This document shows, in pieces, positions 1-5,422 of a stretch of DNA of 5,422 nt. The DNA comes from Myxococcales bacterium (GTDB lineage: Bacteria > Desulfobacterota_B > Binatia > UBA1149 > SPBQ01): NCBI GenBank assembly GCA_004525875.1, contig SPBQ01000186.1, positions 1-5,422 of the forward strand. The letters run 5' to 3'. Position 1 is the first letter of the stretch, and every line of letters starts with the position of its first letter. The position numbers and the translations under genes were made by a program. The notes beneath the pieces were generated by a model, which worked only from the letters and a program-made list of their open reading frames with translations, was not told where the DNA came from and did no database searches.

Positions 1-1
1 G

Positions 2-400
2 CGCGCCGGCGCGCAACCGGATCAGGCCGAGACGCAGGCCGCTGAGCATGAGCGCGTCGATGTCGGCGACGGCGTCGATCTCATCGTGCGTGTGCGTGAC
101 CATGGTGGCGAGCCGGTGCGCGGTGCTTCGGTCTGGGTCCGGACTGATCGTAGCTGGATCGAGGGACAGAGCGACATCCGCGGCATCGCCGACTTCGAGA
201 ATCTGCCGGCCGGTGCGGCGCGCCTTCAGATCGTGGCGACCGGCTGGAACAGCTCCGGTAGCAGCGTCGATCTGGACGGTGGCGAGATGACGATCGACGT
301 GGCACTCGAGCCGCGCGCCGCGCCGAAGACCGGAGTGCGCGGCGCTGTCGGTGGCGGGAACGGTGAGCAACCTACATCGGACGGGTCTGCGCAGCGGTAA
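2..400 (+). CDS. C-terminal fragment of a protein with a carboxypeptidase-regulatory-like (CnaB-type) domain
   Basis: The frame is open from the left edge and ends at TAA 398-400, so 132 C-terminal codons are visible and the true start lies outside the window. Visible residues about 25-104 read as one seven-stranded beta-sandwich of the carboxypeptidase regulatory-like or CnaB kind. The pattern is a strand 'DLIVRVRD', the turn 'GGEPVRGASVWV', a 'G-x-A-x-F-x-x-LPAGAARLQIVATGW' segment and a final 'TIDVALEP' strand. In this fold family the 'G.P..GA.V' and 'G...F..LP.G...L...A.G' signatures are typical. The domain is followed by a low-complexity Gly/Pro/Ser tail of about 28 residues with no membrane helix or sorting signal. 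Such domains are usually non-catalytic modules at the end of extracellular or envelope proteins, or beside an enzyme domain that cannot be seen here. The fold assignment is fairly secure; the role of the whole protein is unknown. It converges on the aminotransferase gene with 42 bases between the stops. Confidence 0.8.
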   Translation, partial: RAGAQPDQAETQAAEHERVDVGDGVDLIVRVRDHGGEPVRGASVWVRTDRSWIEGQSDIRGIADFENLPAGAARLQIVATGWNSSGSSVDLDGGEMTIDVALEPRAAPKTGVRGAVGGGNGEQPTSDGSAQR

Positions 401-442
401 CGGGTTCCGTACTCGCACGCGTCGATCACAACACCCGAGGAT

Positions 443-1690
443 TCAGAACGCGGCGCGTACGTCCGAGAAGCCACGCTCGGCAGCGTCGAGCGCCTCGTCG
501 ATGTCGGTTTCAGCGTGGGCAACGCTGATGAACCAGTTGTGCAGCGGGTGGAAGAACGCTCCCGCGTCGGCGCAGGCGCCCGCCCACAGCTTGCTGCGCG
601 CGAAATCGCTCTCGTCGTCGACGAAGCTCATGTACGGGATCGAAGGCGGACCGCTGAGCCTCACTTCCACGCCCACGGCAGTTGCTCGCTCGAGGAGACC
701 GTCGCAGAGGCGGCGACCCATGCGATCCATGTGAGCGATGCCGTCGGTGCGCTCGAGCTCTTCGAGCGTGGCGAGCGCAGCGGCGATGGGCACGGCCTGT
801 GTGAACGTCGTACCGGTGACGAAGACCGCGCGCGCGGCGTCACGAAGCGCATCCGCACCGATCATCGCCGACAGAGGATAGCCATTGGCGAGCGCCTTGG
901 AGTAGACGAGCAGGTCGGGCGTGACGCCCCACCGCTGGGTTGATCCGCCAATGTCGATGCGGAAACCCGCGCGCACGTCGTCGACGATCATCACCGAACC
1001 GTTCTCGTCGCAGATCCGCCGCACGTCAGACAGGAACTCGTTGGCGGGCAGCTGCGAATCCTCGAACGCCTCGTGTCGAAACGGTGTGACGATCACCGCT
1101 GCGATCGACGCACCCTCACGATCGATCAGCGCCCGGAGGCTCGCGGCATCGTTCCACTGGAACGCGCGCATCCCCGCGCGCTCGCCGTCGGGAAATCCGT
1201 TGCCGAACGGGTTACACCACCCGGCCGTGCCGTGGTAGGTGTGGTCGACCATCGCGACGAGGTCACGCCCTGTCGCTTCACGCGCGACAGCCAGCGCCCA
1301 CGTCGTGACGTCACCGCCGTTCTTGGCGAACACACTCCAGGCCGCGCCGGGTGTGACCGACACCAGCCGCTCCGCCAGCTCGACCATCACCGGCGCAGGT
1401 AGATTCATCGTGTCGCACTGGCGGCGCTGTCGCTCGGCGGCTTCCTCCACCTTCGCATGCCGGTAGCCGAGGACGACGGGGCCGAAGCCGCAGAGAAAGT
1501 CGATGTACTCGTTGCCGTCGACGTCGCGGATGCGGCAGCCCTCCGCGTCGGCGAGGAAGAAGGGAAAGCGGTCGCGCGTGAGCATCTGCGGCGTCTGATG
1601 GCCGTAGATCCCGCCCGGGATTACCCGCTCGGCGCGCTCGAACAGCGCACGGCTGTTGCGGTGTCGTGAATCGTTGTTCGGCAGGCCCAT
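443..1690 (-). CDS. Class III PLP-dependent aminotransferase, glutamate-1-semialdehyde aminomutase-like
   Basis: A complete 415-residue fold-type I PLP enzyme, close to the roughly 430 residues usual for glutamate-1-semialdehyde 2,1-aminomutase (GSAM). Visible motifs in order: 'RVIPGG' (22-27), 'DVDGNEYIDF' (57-65), the phosphate-loop region 'KNGGDVTTWALAVARE' (123-138), 'YHGTAGW' (152-158) whose Tyr would stack on the cofactor ring, 'IVDDVRAGFR' (235-244) whose Asp237 would bind the pyridine nitrogen, 'YSKALANGYP' (263-272) with Lys265 as the Schiff-base lysine, 'GTTFTQA' (293-299) and the C-terminal 'FISVAHAETDIDEA'. All catalytic positions are present, so it should be an active cytosolic transaminase or aminomutase. 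The substrate cannot be read from sequence. The GSAM 'NSGTEA' loop is replaced by 'NGGDVT' and 'DEV' by 'DDV', so I would not call it hemL. The frame extends to an ATG at 1747, but the ATG at 1690 is preferred because AGGGG lies 9 bases upstream of it and the GSAM-like sequence begins just after it; the upstream ATG has no ribosome binding site. The gene is divergent from the membrane-protein gene. Confidence 0.9.
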   Translation of the reverse strand: MGLPNNDSRHRNSRALFERAERVIPGGIYGHQTPQMLTRDRFPFFLADAEGCRIRDVDGNEYIDFLCGFGPVVLGYRHAKVEEAAERQRRQCDTMNLPAPVMVELAERLVSVTPGAAWSVFAKNGGDVTTWALAVAREATGRDLVAMVDHTYHGTAGWCNPFGNGFPDGERAGMRAFQWNDAASLRALIDREGASIAAVIVTPFRHEAFEDSQLPANEFLSDVRRICDENGSVMIVDDVRAGFRIDIGGSTQRWGVTPDLLVYSKALANGYPLSAMIGADALRDAARAVFVTGTTFTQAVPIAAALATLEELERTDGIAHMDRMGRRLCDGLLERATAVGVEVRLSGPPSIPYMSFVDDESDFARSKLWAGACADAGAFFHPLHNWFISVAHAETDIDEALDAAERGFSDVRAAF

Positions 1691-1699
1691 GAGCTCGTG

Positions 1700-1704
1700 C
1701 CCCT
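1700..1704 (-). promoter_or_regulatory. Ribosome binding site deciding the aminotransferase start
   Basis: Read on the minus strand, AGGGG is followed by nine bases and the ATG at 1690-1688. No comparable purine run precedes the in-frame ATG at 1747-1745, so this site favours the 415-residue product over a 434-residue one. Confidence 0.5.
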
Positions 1705-1741
1705 GCGGTTGTACTGTCTGGTGCGACCGGCGCGAGGCTAT

Positions 1742-1768
1742 CGGCATTCGTGAAGTAACGGAATGCCG
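1742..1768. repeat. 8-bp inverted repeat, candidate operator
   Basis: The arms are CGGCATTC (1742-1749) and GAATGCCG (1761-1768), exact reverse complements separated by 11 bases. With one bulged base the pairing continues inward: the left arm reads GGCATTCGT and the right ACGGAATGCC. The position midway between divergent genes and the roughly two-turn overall length suit a dimeric repressor site. It also overlaps the rejected upstream ATG of the aminotransferase at 1747. No U-run follows on either strand, so a terminator is unlikely. Confidence 0.4.
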
Positions 1769-1810
1769 CCGCGTGATCGAGGAGAAGGAAGCGGGTAGGT
1801 AGAAGCCGAG

Positions 1811-3802
1811 ATGCCCCGGGGCAGCCGACGTTCAGTAGCCGCCGCTCTTGGCCGACTCGTCGGGCTCATCGGTACATCGGGGACCCGCTACATCCGCGAC
1901 GTCCGCATGTCGGACACGGTCGCTGCCGCGCAGCTGGTCTCCAGCGGATGGCGTTCCGGTGCCTTGGGCCGACTCGGCGTCGCGTTGGTCGCCGCCGGCA
2001 CGTTGCTCACGGCGTGGCTCGTCTCGCGATACGCGGCGTCGCCGCGGGCCGAGTCGCTCGAAGTCGGCGTCGAAGCGCTCTACGCCGGACTGGCACTGTT
2101 CACGGCCGGGTGTGCGTTCGCGATGGCCGCTGCGGCTCGCCTCGCGCCGCACTCCTACCTCCTCGTCTGCACCTACCTCGCCTGGTACGGGATGATCATC
2201 GGCGGTGCTCTGGCCGGCACGCCGGCGTTCGCGATCCCGACGATGTGGATGCTGGTCGTCGGCTGGTCGGTCTGCGCCCGCTCCGACGGTCGGGCTCAAC
2301 AGCTCTGGCTCCTGCTGCTGTGCCTCGCCGCGGGGTATCTGACTTGCGGCGCCTTCGGAATGCGCGAGCTGATGCCGGACGCACCGCTGCTCGTGCGTAG
2401 TCTTCTGCTAGGTGCCGCGTACTTCGCGCTGCTCGCGAACCCGCTCGCCGTACGCACGGCGCTCGCCGGCAGGCTGGCCGTGGTGCTGACGCCGGTGCGC
2501 GTGTTCGGTGCGACATGCTCGGTCCTCGGCATCTATCTCTATCTCGCCGTCAGGGCCGATCTGTCTGCGGCGGCGTCCGCGACGCTGCTCGCGTTCCAGG
2601 GTGCGCTCGGCGTCGCGGACCTGGTGTGGATGTGGCTCGGCGCCGGCCTGTTCGTCGGCGCGCTCGATCTCGGACGCTGGCTGTCCCGCGAGAGCCGACG
2701 GGTGTTGCCGAGCTCCGCCGGGCGATGGCTGATCCCCGCAACGTGGCTGGGTGTGGCCGCGTTCAGCTGGCTGGCAACCTATCCGCTTCCCGGACGACTA
2801 GTCGTTTTCAGCTATCAGGTCGGGCTCCACACGTGGGTGACCACCTGGTCGCAGGCCGGCTATTTCGCTGTCCACGATCAGCTATGGGCGAGCGTGGCGG
2901 TCATAGCAGCCGCCCTCGTACTGCTGGCGCGAGGACGAACCTCCGACGACGCACTGGCCATGCTCAACGGGCTCTGGCTGGCGGCGGCGATCGGGCTGCT
3001 CGGCTACCACGAGAGCATGAATGTCTTCGTTGATCTGAAGGCGGAAGCCGCTCGGCCGCTTTCACTGTGGCCGGCCTTCGTTCTGGTGGGCGGGCTGCTG
3101 TGGAGCATCGGCATTCGGCAGGCGAGCTGGGCGGCGGTCGCGGAGCCCCACCTGCACGGCCTGCTGGCGTTCCTGTTGATGATGCTGGCCGTTTCCGTCG
3201 TGATCCTCGCGGCGGGCTCCCCGCAGCTGATCATCGAGTACACGCTCTATTCGTTCCAGGGCGTGCTGTTCCTCGGAATCCCGGTGGCCGCGTACGCGCT
3301 GGTGCAGGTCCACTTGCGCTATGAGCCCGTCGCGGGAATCAACCTGGCGACGCTGTTCGTCGCGGGCTGTGCGAGCGCGGTCGCACTGCTGGGGTGGGAT
3401 CCGGATCCGGGCCGGCACTTCGCCTTCGCACCGCTTCTCTGGGCAGCGGTGCTTGCGCTCGCCGGCCAGCGGCTCGCGCGCCTTCGCCAGCCGCTCGACG
3501 GCGTCATCGGTGGTGCCACGCTCGGCCTCGGATTCATGACGTTCTGGATGCAGCCCGGTGTGCTACCCGTGCCGTGGGTCACATGGTTCAACGAGTGGCA
3601 GATGCGCTACTCGCTCGCCCCCCCCGTTCGTCCGCTGTTCCAGGCCGGCCATTGGTGGCTCACCGTGGCATCACTCGGCGCGGGGGCGCTCGTCGGCTAC
3701 GCTTTCGCAAGCGAGCGCTCCGCGCTCGTACGGCTGAGCGTCACGATCGCGGTCGCCGTCGTGTTCGCGGTGATCGCACCCCAGCTTCCGGGCGTGCGCT
3801 GA
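1811..3802 (+). CDS. Large polytopic integral membrane protein of unknown family
   Basis: A complete 663-residue protein that is almost entirely hydrophobic helices. I count roughly 17-19 membrane segments, near residues 52-72, 87-110, 115-134, 137-154, 163-182, 192-212, 229-247, 256-284, 304-322, 354-373, 380-399, 418-435, 447-468, 474-500, 509-528, 537-554, 562-580, 613-632 and 638-657. There is no large soluble domain and no obvious nucleotide-binding, glycosyltransferase or transporter signature. Polar stretches that could matter are 'HESMNVFVDLKAEA' (400-413), 'GWDPDPGRHF' (528-537) and 'WFNEWQMRYS' (592-601), all between helices. The N-terminal 45 residues are basic and may be cytoplasmic. 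The start at 1811 is the first available in frame after a TAG at 1796, but its ribosome binding site is weak; the next Met (codon 33, at 1907) has none either. It stands alone, divergent from the aminotransferase gene and convergent with the cysteine-rich gene. I do not recognise the family. A channel, a transporter or a scaffold for envelope polymer assembly are all possible, with nothing to choose between them. Confidence 0.85.
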   Translation: MPRGSRRSVAAALGRLVGLIGTSGTRYIRDVRMSDTVAAAQLVSSGWRSGALGRLGVALVAAGTLLTAWLVSRYAASPRAESLEVGVEALYAGLALFTAGCAFAMAAAARLAPHSYLLVCTYLAWYGMIIGGALAGTPAFAIPTMWMLVVGWSVCARSDGRAQQLWLLLLCLAAGYLTCGAFGMRELMPDAPLLVRSLLLGAAYFALLANPLAVRTALAGRLAVVLTPVRVFGATCSVLGIYLYLAVRADLSAAASATLLAFQGALGVADLVWMWLGAGLFVGALDLGRWLSRESRRVLPSSAGRWLIPATWLGVAAFSWLATYPLPGRLVVFSYQVGLHTWVTTWSQAGYFAVHDQLWASVAVIAAALVLLARGRTSDDALAMLNGLWLAAAIGLLGYHESMNVFVDLKAEAARPLSLWPAFVLVGGLLWSIGIRQASWAAVAEPHLHGLLAFLLMMLAVSVVILAAGSPQLIIEYTLYSFQGVLFLGIPVAAYALVQVHLRYEPVAGINLATLFVAGCASAVALLGWDPDPGRHFAFAPLLWAAVLALAGQRLARLRQPLDGVIGGATLGLGFMTFWMQPGVLPVPWVTWFNEWQMRYSLAPPVRPLFQAGHWWLTVASLGAGALVGYAFASERSALVRLSVTIAVAVVFAVIAPQLPGVR

Positions 3803-3912
3803 CGTGCAGCTCCGAACGGCTCGACGCTGGACGCGATCGACCCGGTATCCCGGGCTCGGATCTCCACCAATCGGCCGATGACCTGAAAGAGAATCTCACC
3901 GCGGAGGAAGGA

Positions 3913-3953
3913 GTGCACGCACATCCAGCGCATCACGCTGGATGTGCGTGCAC
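3913..3953. terminator. Perfect 18-bp hairpin between convergent genes, probable terminator
   Basis: The left arm 3913-3930 and right arm 3936-3953 are exact reverse complements (18 of 18 pairs, 12 of them G:C) around the five-base loop CATCA. It lies 37 bases past the stop of the minus-strand cysteine-rich gene and 110 bases past the stop of the plus-strand membrane-protein gene. Leaving the stem on the minus strand, the next bases are CTCCTTCCTCC, a pyrimidine tract but not a U-run; on the plus strand GAAAGATCGG follows. A terminator, chiefly for the minus-strand gene or acting in both directions, is the simplest reading. Nothing else stands out in the 188-base gap 3803-3990 except a 5-bp stem at 3841-3854. 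Confidence 0.6.
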
Positions 3954-3990
3954 GAAAGATCGGCAATCAACGATCGACGGCGAGCGTGAG

Positions 3991-4983
3991 CTAGTCCGGC
4001 AAGCACTCGCAGAAATCGAGCGAGCTGCCGCCGAAGCTCACGTTGCGCGTGACGCAGCTCTCGCCGTTGTCCGGGCAGTCACCGTTGCAGGCTGGCGCGG
4101 CGCCGACCTCGCACGGATCGAAGCACTCGCAGTCGCCGAGGAAGTCGACTGCACACTGCTCTCCGAACGTGCAGGTGCCGCCGCATGTCGGGCTGCCGGC
4201 ATCAAAGCAGGTTTCGGGCTGGGCTTGGTACTGCGCGCAGCCGCAACTCCCACCGGTGTTCTCGCAGATGAAACCGTCCGGACAGCTGCCGCCGCAGCCC
4301 GGCACGGACGCTTGGGTACACTGTGGCTGCGCGGGCTGAGCGGCACATGCGCACGCACCGCCGCCGGCGGGCTCGCAGGCGGTTCCCGGCGTGCATACAC
4401 CCTCGCAGTCGGGTGCGCTCGCATCGGTGCAGAACTCGGTGCCGGACGGCAGGCAGACGCACGCATCAAGGGGGGCTTGGCCCGGCGTCGTGATTCGCAG
4501 GGACTGACAGATCGCGCCCGGCTCGTCGTCTTCACAGCTCGCGTTGCATGCGGGGGCGGCTGAGGCTTCGCAGGCGTTCAGGCACTCACACTCTTGCGGG
4601 AACTGCGGATCCGGCGCGCAGATCCGTCCCAGATCGCAATCTCCGCCGCAGGTTGGCGCCTGGCTGCTATTGCAGTTGTTGGAAGTAAAGCACGGGCAGT
4701 TCAGCCCACTTCCCGCGCCGGTAGCAACTTGCAGGCAGATCAGCGCGTCGGTCGCGCTCGGTGGCAAGGTGCCCTTGGGGGCGCACACGCACGGATCCGG
4801 ATCACAGCTCTGGATCGCGACCGTGACCTGGAGGATGAAGAGGCAGTCGGTCGCGGCCGGTCCGGGGCCGTTCGTGACCGGCTGACTACAGTCGCCCTGC
4901 GCCGCCCGCGAGATCCCGGGGACCGATACCAGAAGAAAAATCAGAAATGCGACACCAAAGTACGCGCGAATTGTAGTGTTCAT
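3991..4983 (-). CDS. Secreted cysteine-rich protein with six tandem six-cysteine modules
   Basis: A 330-residue exported protein. The start at 4983 is chosen over an in-frame ATG at 5100 because AGGAGGT sits five bases upstream and a clean signal peptide begins there: 'MNTT-IR', a hydrophobic core 'VAFLIFLLVSV' and a likely signal-peptidase I site after 'SRA' or 'RAA' (about 27-28). Residues 32-98 hold two copies of a 'P-x-ATD-x-L-x-x-LQV' segment, each followed by Cys pairs, resembling half-dockerin repeats without the calcium loop. Residues 104-327 are six modules of six cysteines each; the predicted mature chain has 44 cysteines, 36 of them in the modules. There is no C-terminal anchor, lipobox or catalytic motif. 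The even cysteine count and the export signal suggest disulphide-bonded modules outside the cytoplasm, perhaps a surface or adhesive protein; that role is inference. Neighbours give no help: the gene upstream on the same strand is 182 bases away and of unknown function. Confidence 0.88.
   Translation of the reverse strand: MNTTIRAYFGVAFLIFLLVSVPGISRAAQGDCSQPVTNGPGPAATDCLFILQVTVAIQSCDPDPCVCAPKGTLPPSATDALICLQVATGAGSGLNCPCFTSNNCNSSQAPTCGGDCDLGRICAPDPQFPQECECLNACEASAAPACNASCEDDEPGAICQSLRITTPGQAPLDACVCLPSGTEFCTDASAPDCEGVCTPGTACEPAGGGACACAAQPAQPQCTQASVPGCGGSCPDGFICENTGGSCGCAQYQAQPETCFDAGSPTCGGTCTFGEQCAVDFLGDCECFDPCEVGAAPACNGDCPDNGESCVTRNVSFGGSSLDFCECLPD
4003..4674 (-). repeat. Six tandem cysteine modules within the secreted protein
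   Basis: The module pattern is C-x7-C-x3-C-x(5-8)-C-x(6-15)-C-x-C, with a Pro two residues before the second cysteine in every copy. Module residues are R1 104-134, R2 138-177, R3 185-213, R4 222-249, R5 259-287 and R6 291-327. R1, R3, R4 and R5 are short (third gap x5, fourth gap x6 to x9). R2 and R6 are long (third gap x8 and x6, fourth gap x15 and x14) and both end 'LD-x-C-x-C-LP'. R1-R2 and R5-R6 are joined by three-residue linkers (LNA, FDP), while R3-R4 and R4-R5 have Gln/Pro-rich linkers of eight or nine residues. The repeats are visible mainly at protein level. Confidence 0.85.
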
Positions 4984-4988
4984 CCGAC

Positions 4989-4995
4989 ACCTCCT
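4989..4995 (-). promoter_or_regulatory. Strong Shine-Dalgarno fixing the cysteine-rich protein start
   Basis: On the minus strand AGGAGGT is followed by GTCGG and the ATG at 4983-4981. This near-perfect site sets the start at residue 1 of the signal peptide and argues against the longer in-frame reading from 5100, whose extra residues are not signal-peptide-like. Confidence 0.85.
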
Positions 4996-4998
4996 CGC

Positions 4999-5014
4999 CG
5001 AGCCAGGCGGCTCG
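4999..5014. promoter_or_regulatory. Small GC-rich hairpin in the leader of the cysteine-rich gene
   Basis: CGAGCC (4999-5004) pairs with GGCTCG (5009-5014) across a four-base loop. On the minus-strand transcript it would sit immediately before the Shine-Dalgarno (three bases from its 5' end). A stem this short occurs often by chance in GC-rich DNA. If real it could stabilise the message or limit structure around the ribosome binding site. Confidence 0.25.
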
Positions 5015-5052
5015 CCACAACTCCCAACCGCTGGAAGGTTGCCTATCGACTC

Positions 5053-5081
5053 AGAGTAGGGATCGATGCGCCCGTCCGCAA
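5053..5081 (-). promoter_or_regulatory. Weak candidate sigma-70-type promoter for the cysteine-rich gene
   Basis: On the minus strand TTGCGG (5081-5076) is followed by a 17-base spacer and TACTCT (5058-5053). The key TTG and TA---T positions fit, but each box matches only three of six consensus bases. Its distance of about 70 bases from the start codon is reasonable. The rest of the 182-base gap 4984-5165 shows no gene and no clear terminator for the upstream gene. Confidence 0.2.
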
Positions 5082-5165
5082 TCCGGGGTGTGCGGTCCAA
5101 CCACGTCGGTTCCGGGATAATCCGCCTCGCGGGAGCTCTTCATGGCGAGCCGTTGCTCACGCCGT

Positions 5166-5422
5166 TCAACCGGCCTTGGCGGCGGCCCAGTCGGCGAGCC
5201 AGCTTTCGATCGCAAGCTGCCGGGCGACGATCTGACGTCGGGAATCGAGCTGCTCGAGGAAGGGGATACGGCCGGGGTCATCGGCCGGTGCGCCGCTGCC
5301 CGCATCGGATCGAAGCACTTCGAGACGATCGAGGGCGTCGCGCTGGGCCTGCGCGAGCGCGGCGTCCGGCACGACCGCGCCGCCGCGGAGCGCGTCGGCC
5401 GCCGACTGCACTCTCGCAAGCA
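5166..5422 (-). CDS. C-terminal fragment of an uncharacterised, probably helical protein
   Basis: The frame is open from the right edge to TGA at 5168-5166, giving 84 visible C-terminal codons; the start lies outside the window. A GTG at 5411 is not needed as a start because the frame continues past it. The codons end very often in G or C, as in the other genes, which supports this frame over the Arg/Ser/Pro-rich competing frames. The segment is rich in Ala, Leu, Arg, Asp and Gln and looks helical: 'ALAQAQRDALDRLEVLR', then a Gly/Ala/Pro/Asp linker, then 'FLEQLDSRRQIVARQLAIE' and an amphipathic end 'SWLADWAAAKAG'. No membrane segment or catalytic motif is visible and I do not recognise a family. 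It may be upstream of the cysteine-rich gene in the same transcript, but the 182-base gap and the strong separate leader argue for separate control. Confidence 0.6.
   Translation of the reverse strand, partial: LARVQSAADALRGGAVVPDAALAQAQRDALDRLEVLRSDAGSGAPADDPGRIPFLEQLDSRRQIVARQLAIESWLADWAAAKAG

Larger units (their letters stand above)
1691..1810. promoter_or_regulatory. Divergent intergenic region between aminotransferase and membrane-protein genes
   Basis: These 120 bases separate two genes transcribed away from each other, so promoters for both should lie here or just inside the coding starts. I found no convincing -35/-10 pair on either strand. The most structured element is the inverted repeat at 1742-1768, listed separately. 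On the plus strand a purine-rich run (1780-1790, GAGGAGAAGGAA-like) lies about 20 bases before the ATG at 1811, further than a normal ribosome binding site. Confidence 0.5.

Noticed and set aside
401..442. Possible terminator in the 42-base gap between the first two convergent genes (CGGGT at 401-405 and ACCCG at 433-437).
   Set aside because: The arms are only five bases with a 27-base loop and no T-run on either side, so no real structure is supported.
1691..1747. A 19-residue N-terminal extension of the aminotransferase from ATG 1747.
   Set aside because: No ribosome binding site precedes it, the extra residues are polar and unlike the family, and the ATG lies inside the inverted repeat. 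The ATG at 1690 has AGGGG at suitable spacing.
1763..1798. An 11-codon reading frame (MPPRDRGEGSG, stop TAG) just before the membrane-protein gene and in the same frame.
   Set aside because: It has no ribosome binding site and no leader-peptide signature such as a run of one amino acid, so chance is the simplest explanation. It does show that the membrane protein cannot start further upstream without stop-codon readthrough.
3841..3854. A 5-bp stem (CCCGG / CCGGG, loop TATC) 38 bases after the membrane-protein stop, considered as its terminator.
   Set aside because: It is very short, has no following T-run, and such pairings are frequent in GC-rich sequence. The 18-bp hairpin downstream is a much better candidate.
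3394..4563. A 389-codon open frame on the plus strand, continuing in the same frame after one stop from 4594 to 5235.
   Set aside because: It overlaps the end of the membrane-protein gene and runs antisense to nearly all of the cysteine-rich gene. Its product is Ala/Arg-rich with no recognisable domain, signal or ribosome binding site. Long antisense frames are expected opposite GC-rich genes, and the minus-strand gene has a signal peptide, a strong Shine-Dalgarno and repeated modules.
4984..5100. A 39-residue N-terminal extension of the cysteine-rich protein from ATG 5100.
   Set aside because: The sequence is polar and basic, would bury the signal peptide, and lacks a good ribosome binding site, whereas ATG 4983 has AGGAGGT five bases upstream.

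Overview
The window is high-GC bacterial DNA, with strong G/C preference at third codon positions in every gene accepted here. It looks like ordinary chromosome. I see no tRNA, rRNA, CRISPR array, transposase or integrase. The best taxonomic hint is the secreted cysteine-rich protein at the right. Its N-terminal part carries 'ATD-x-L-x-x-LQV' segments that resemble the 'ATDAL..L..AVG' units I remember from extracellular proteins of environmental deltaproteobacteria-like lineages (Myxococcota, Binatota and relatives). That placement is from memory and weak.

Layout, left to right. (1) 2-400, plus strand: the C-terminal 132 codons of a protein ending in a carboxypeptidase-regulatory-like (CnaB-type) beta-sandwich. 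(2) 443-1690, minus strand, convergent with the first: a class III PLP-dependent aminotransferase related to glutamate-1-semialdehyde aminomutase, with a variant phosphate-binding loop. (3) 1691-1810: a divergent intergenic region with an 8-bp inverted repeat, a candidate operator. (4) 1811-3802, plus strand: a 663-residue protein that is nearly all membrane helices and that I cannot assign to a family. (5) 3803-3990: a convergent intergenic region with a perfect 18-bp hairpin, probably a terminator. (6) 3991-4983, minus strand: a secreted protein with a clear signal peptide, a duplicated degenerate dockerin-like region and six tandem six-cysteine modules. (7) 4984-5165: its leader and promoter region, with a strong Shine-Dalgarno and a small hairpin. 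(8) 5166 to the right edge, minus strand: the C-terminus of a probably helical protein of unknown function.

No pathway clearly links these genes. The aminotransferase and the polytopic membrane protein are head to head and may share control through the inverted repeat. The most unusual item is the cysteine-rich protein. Its modules follow C-x7-C-x3-C-x(5-8)-C-x(6-15)-C-x-C and have a higher-order arrangement in which a short-long module pair occurs at both ends of the array. Nothing in the window amounts to a demonstrable new multi-gene system.
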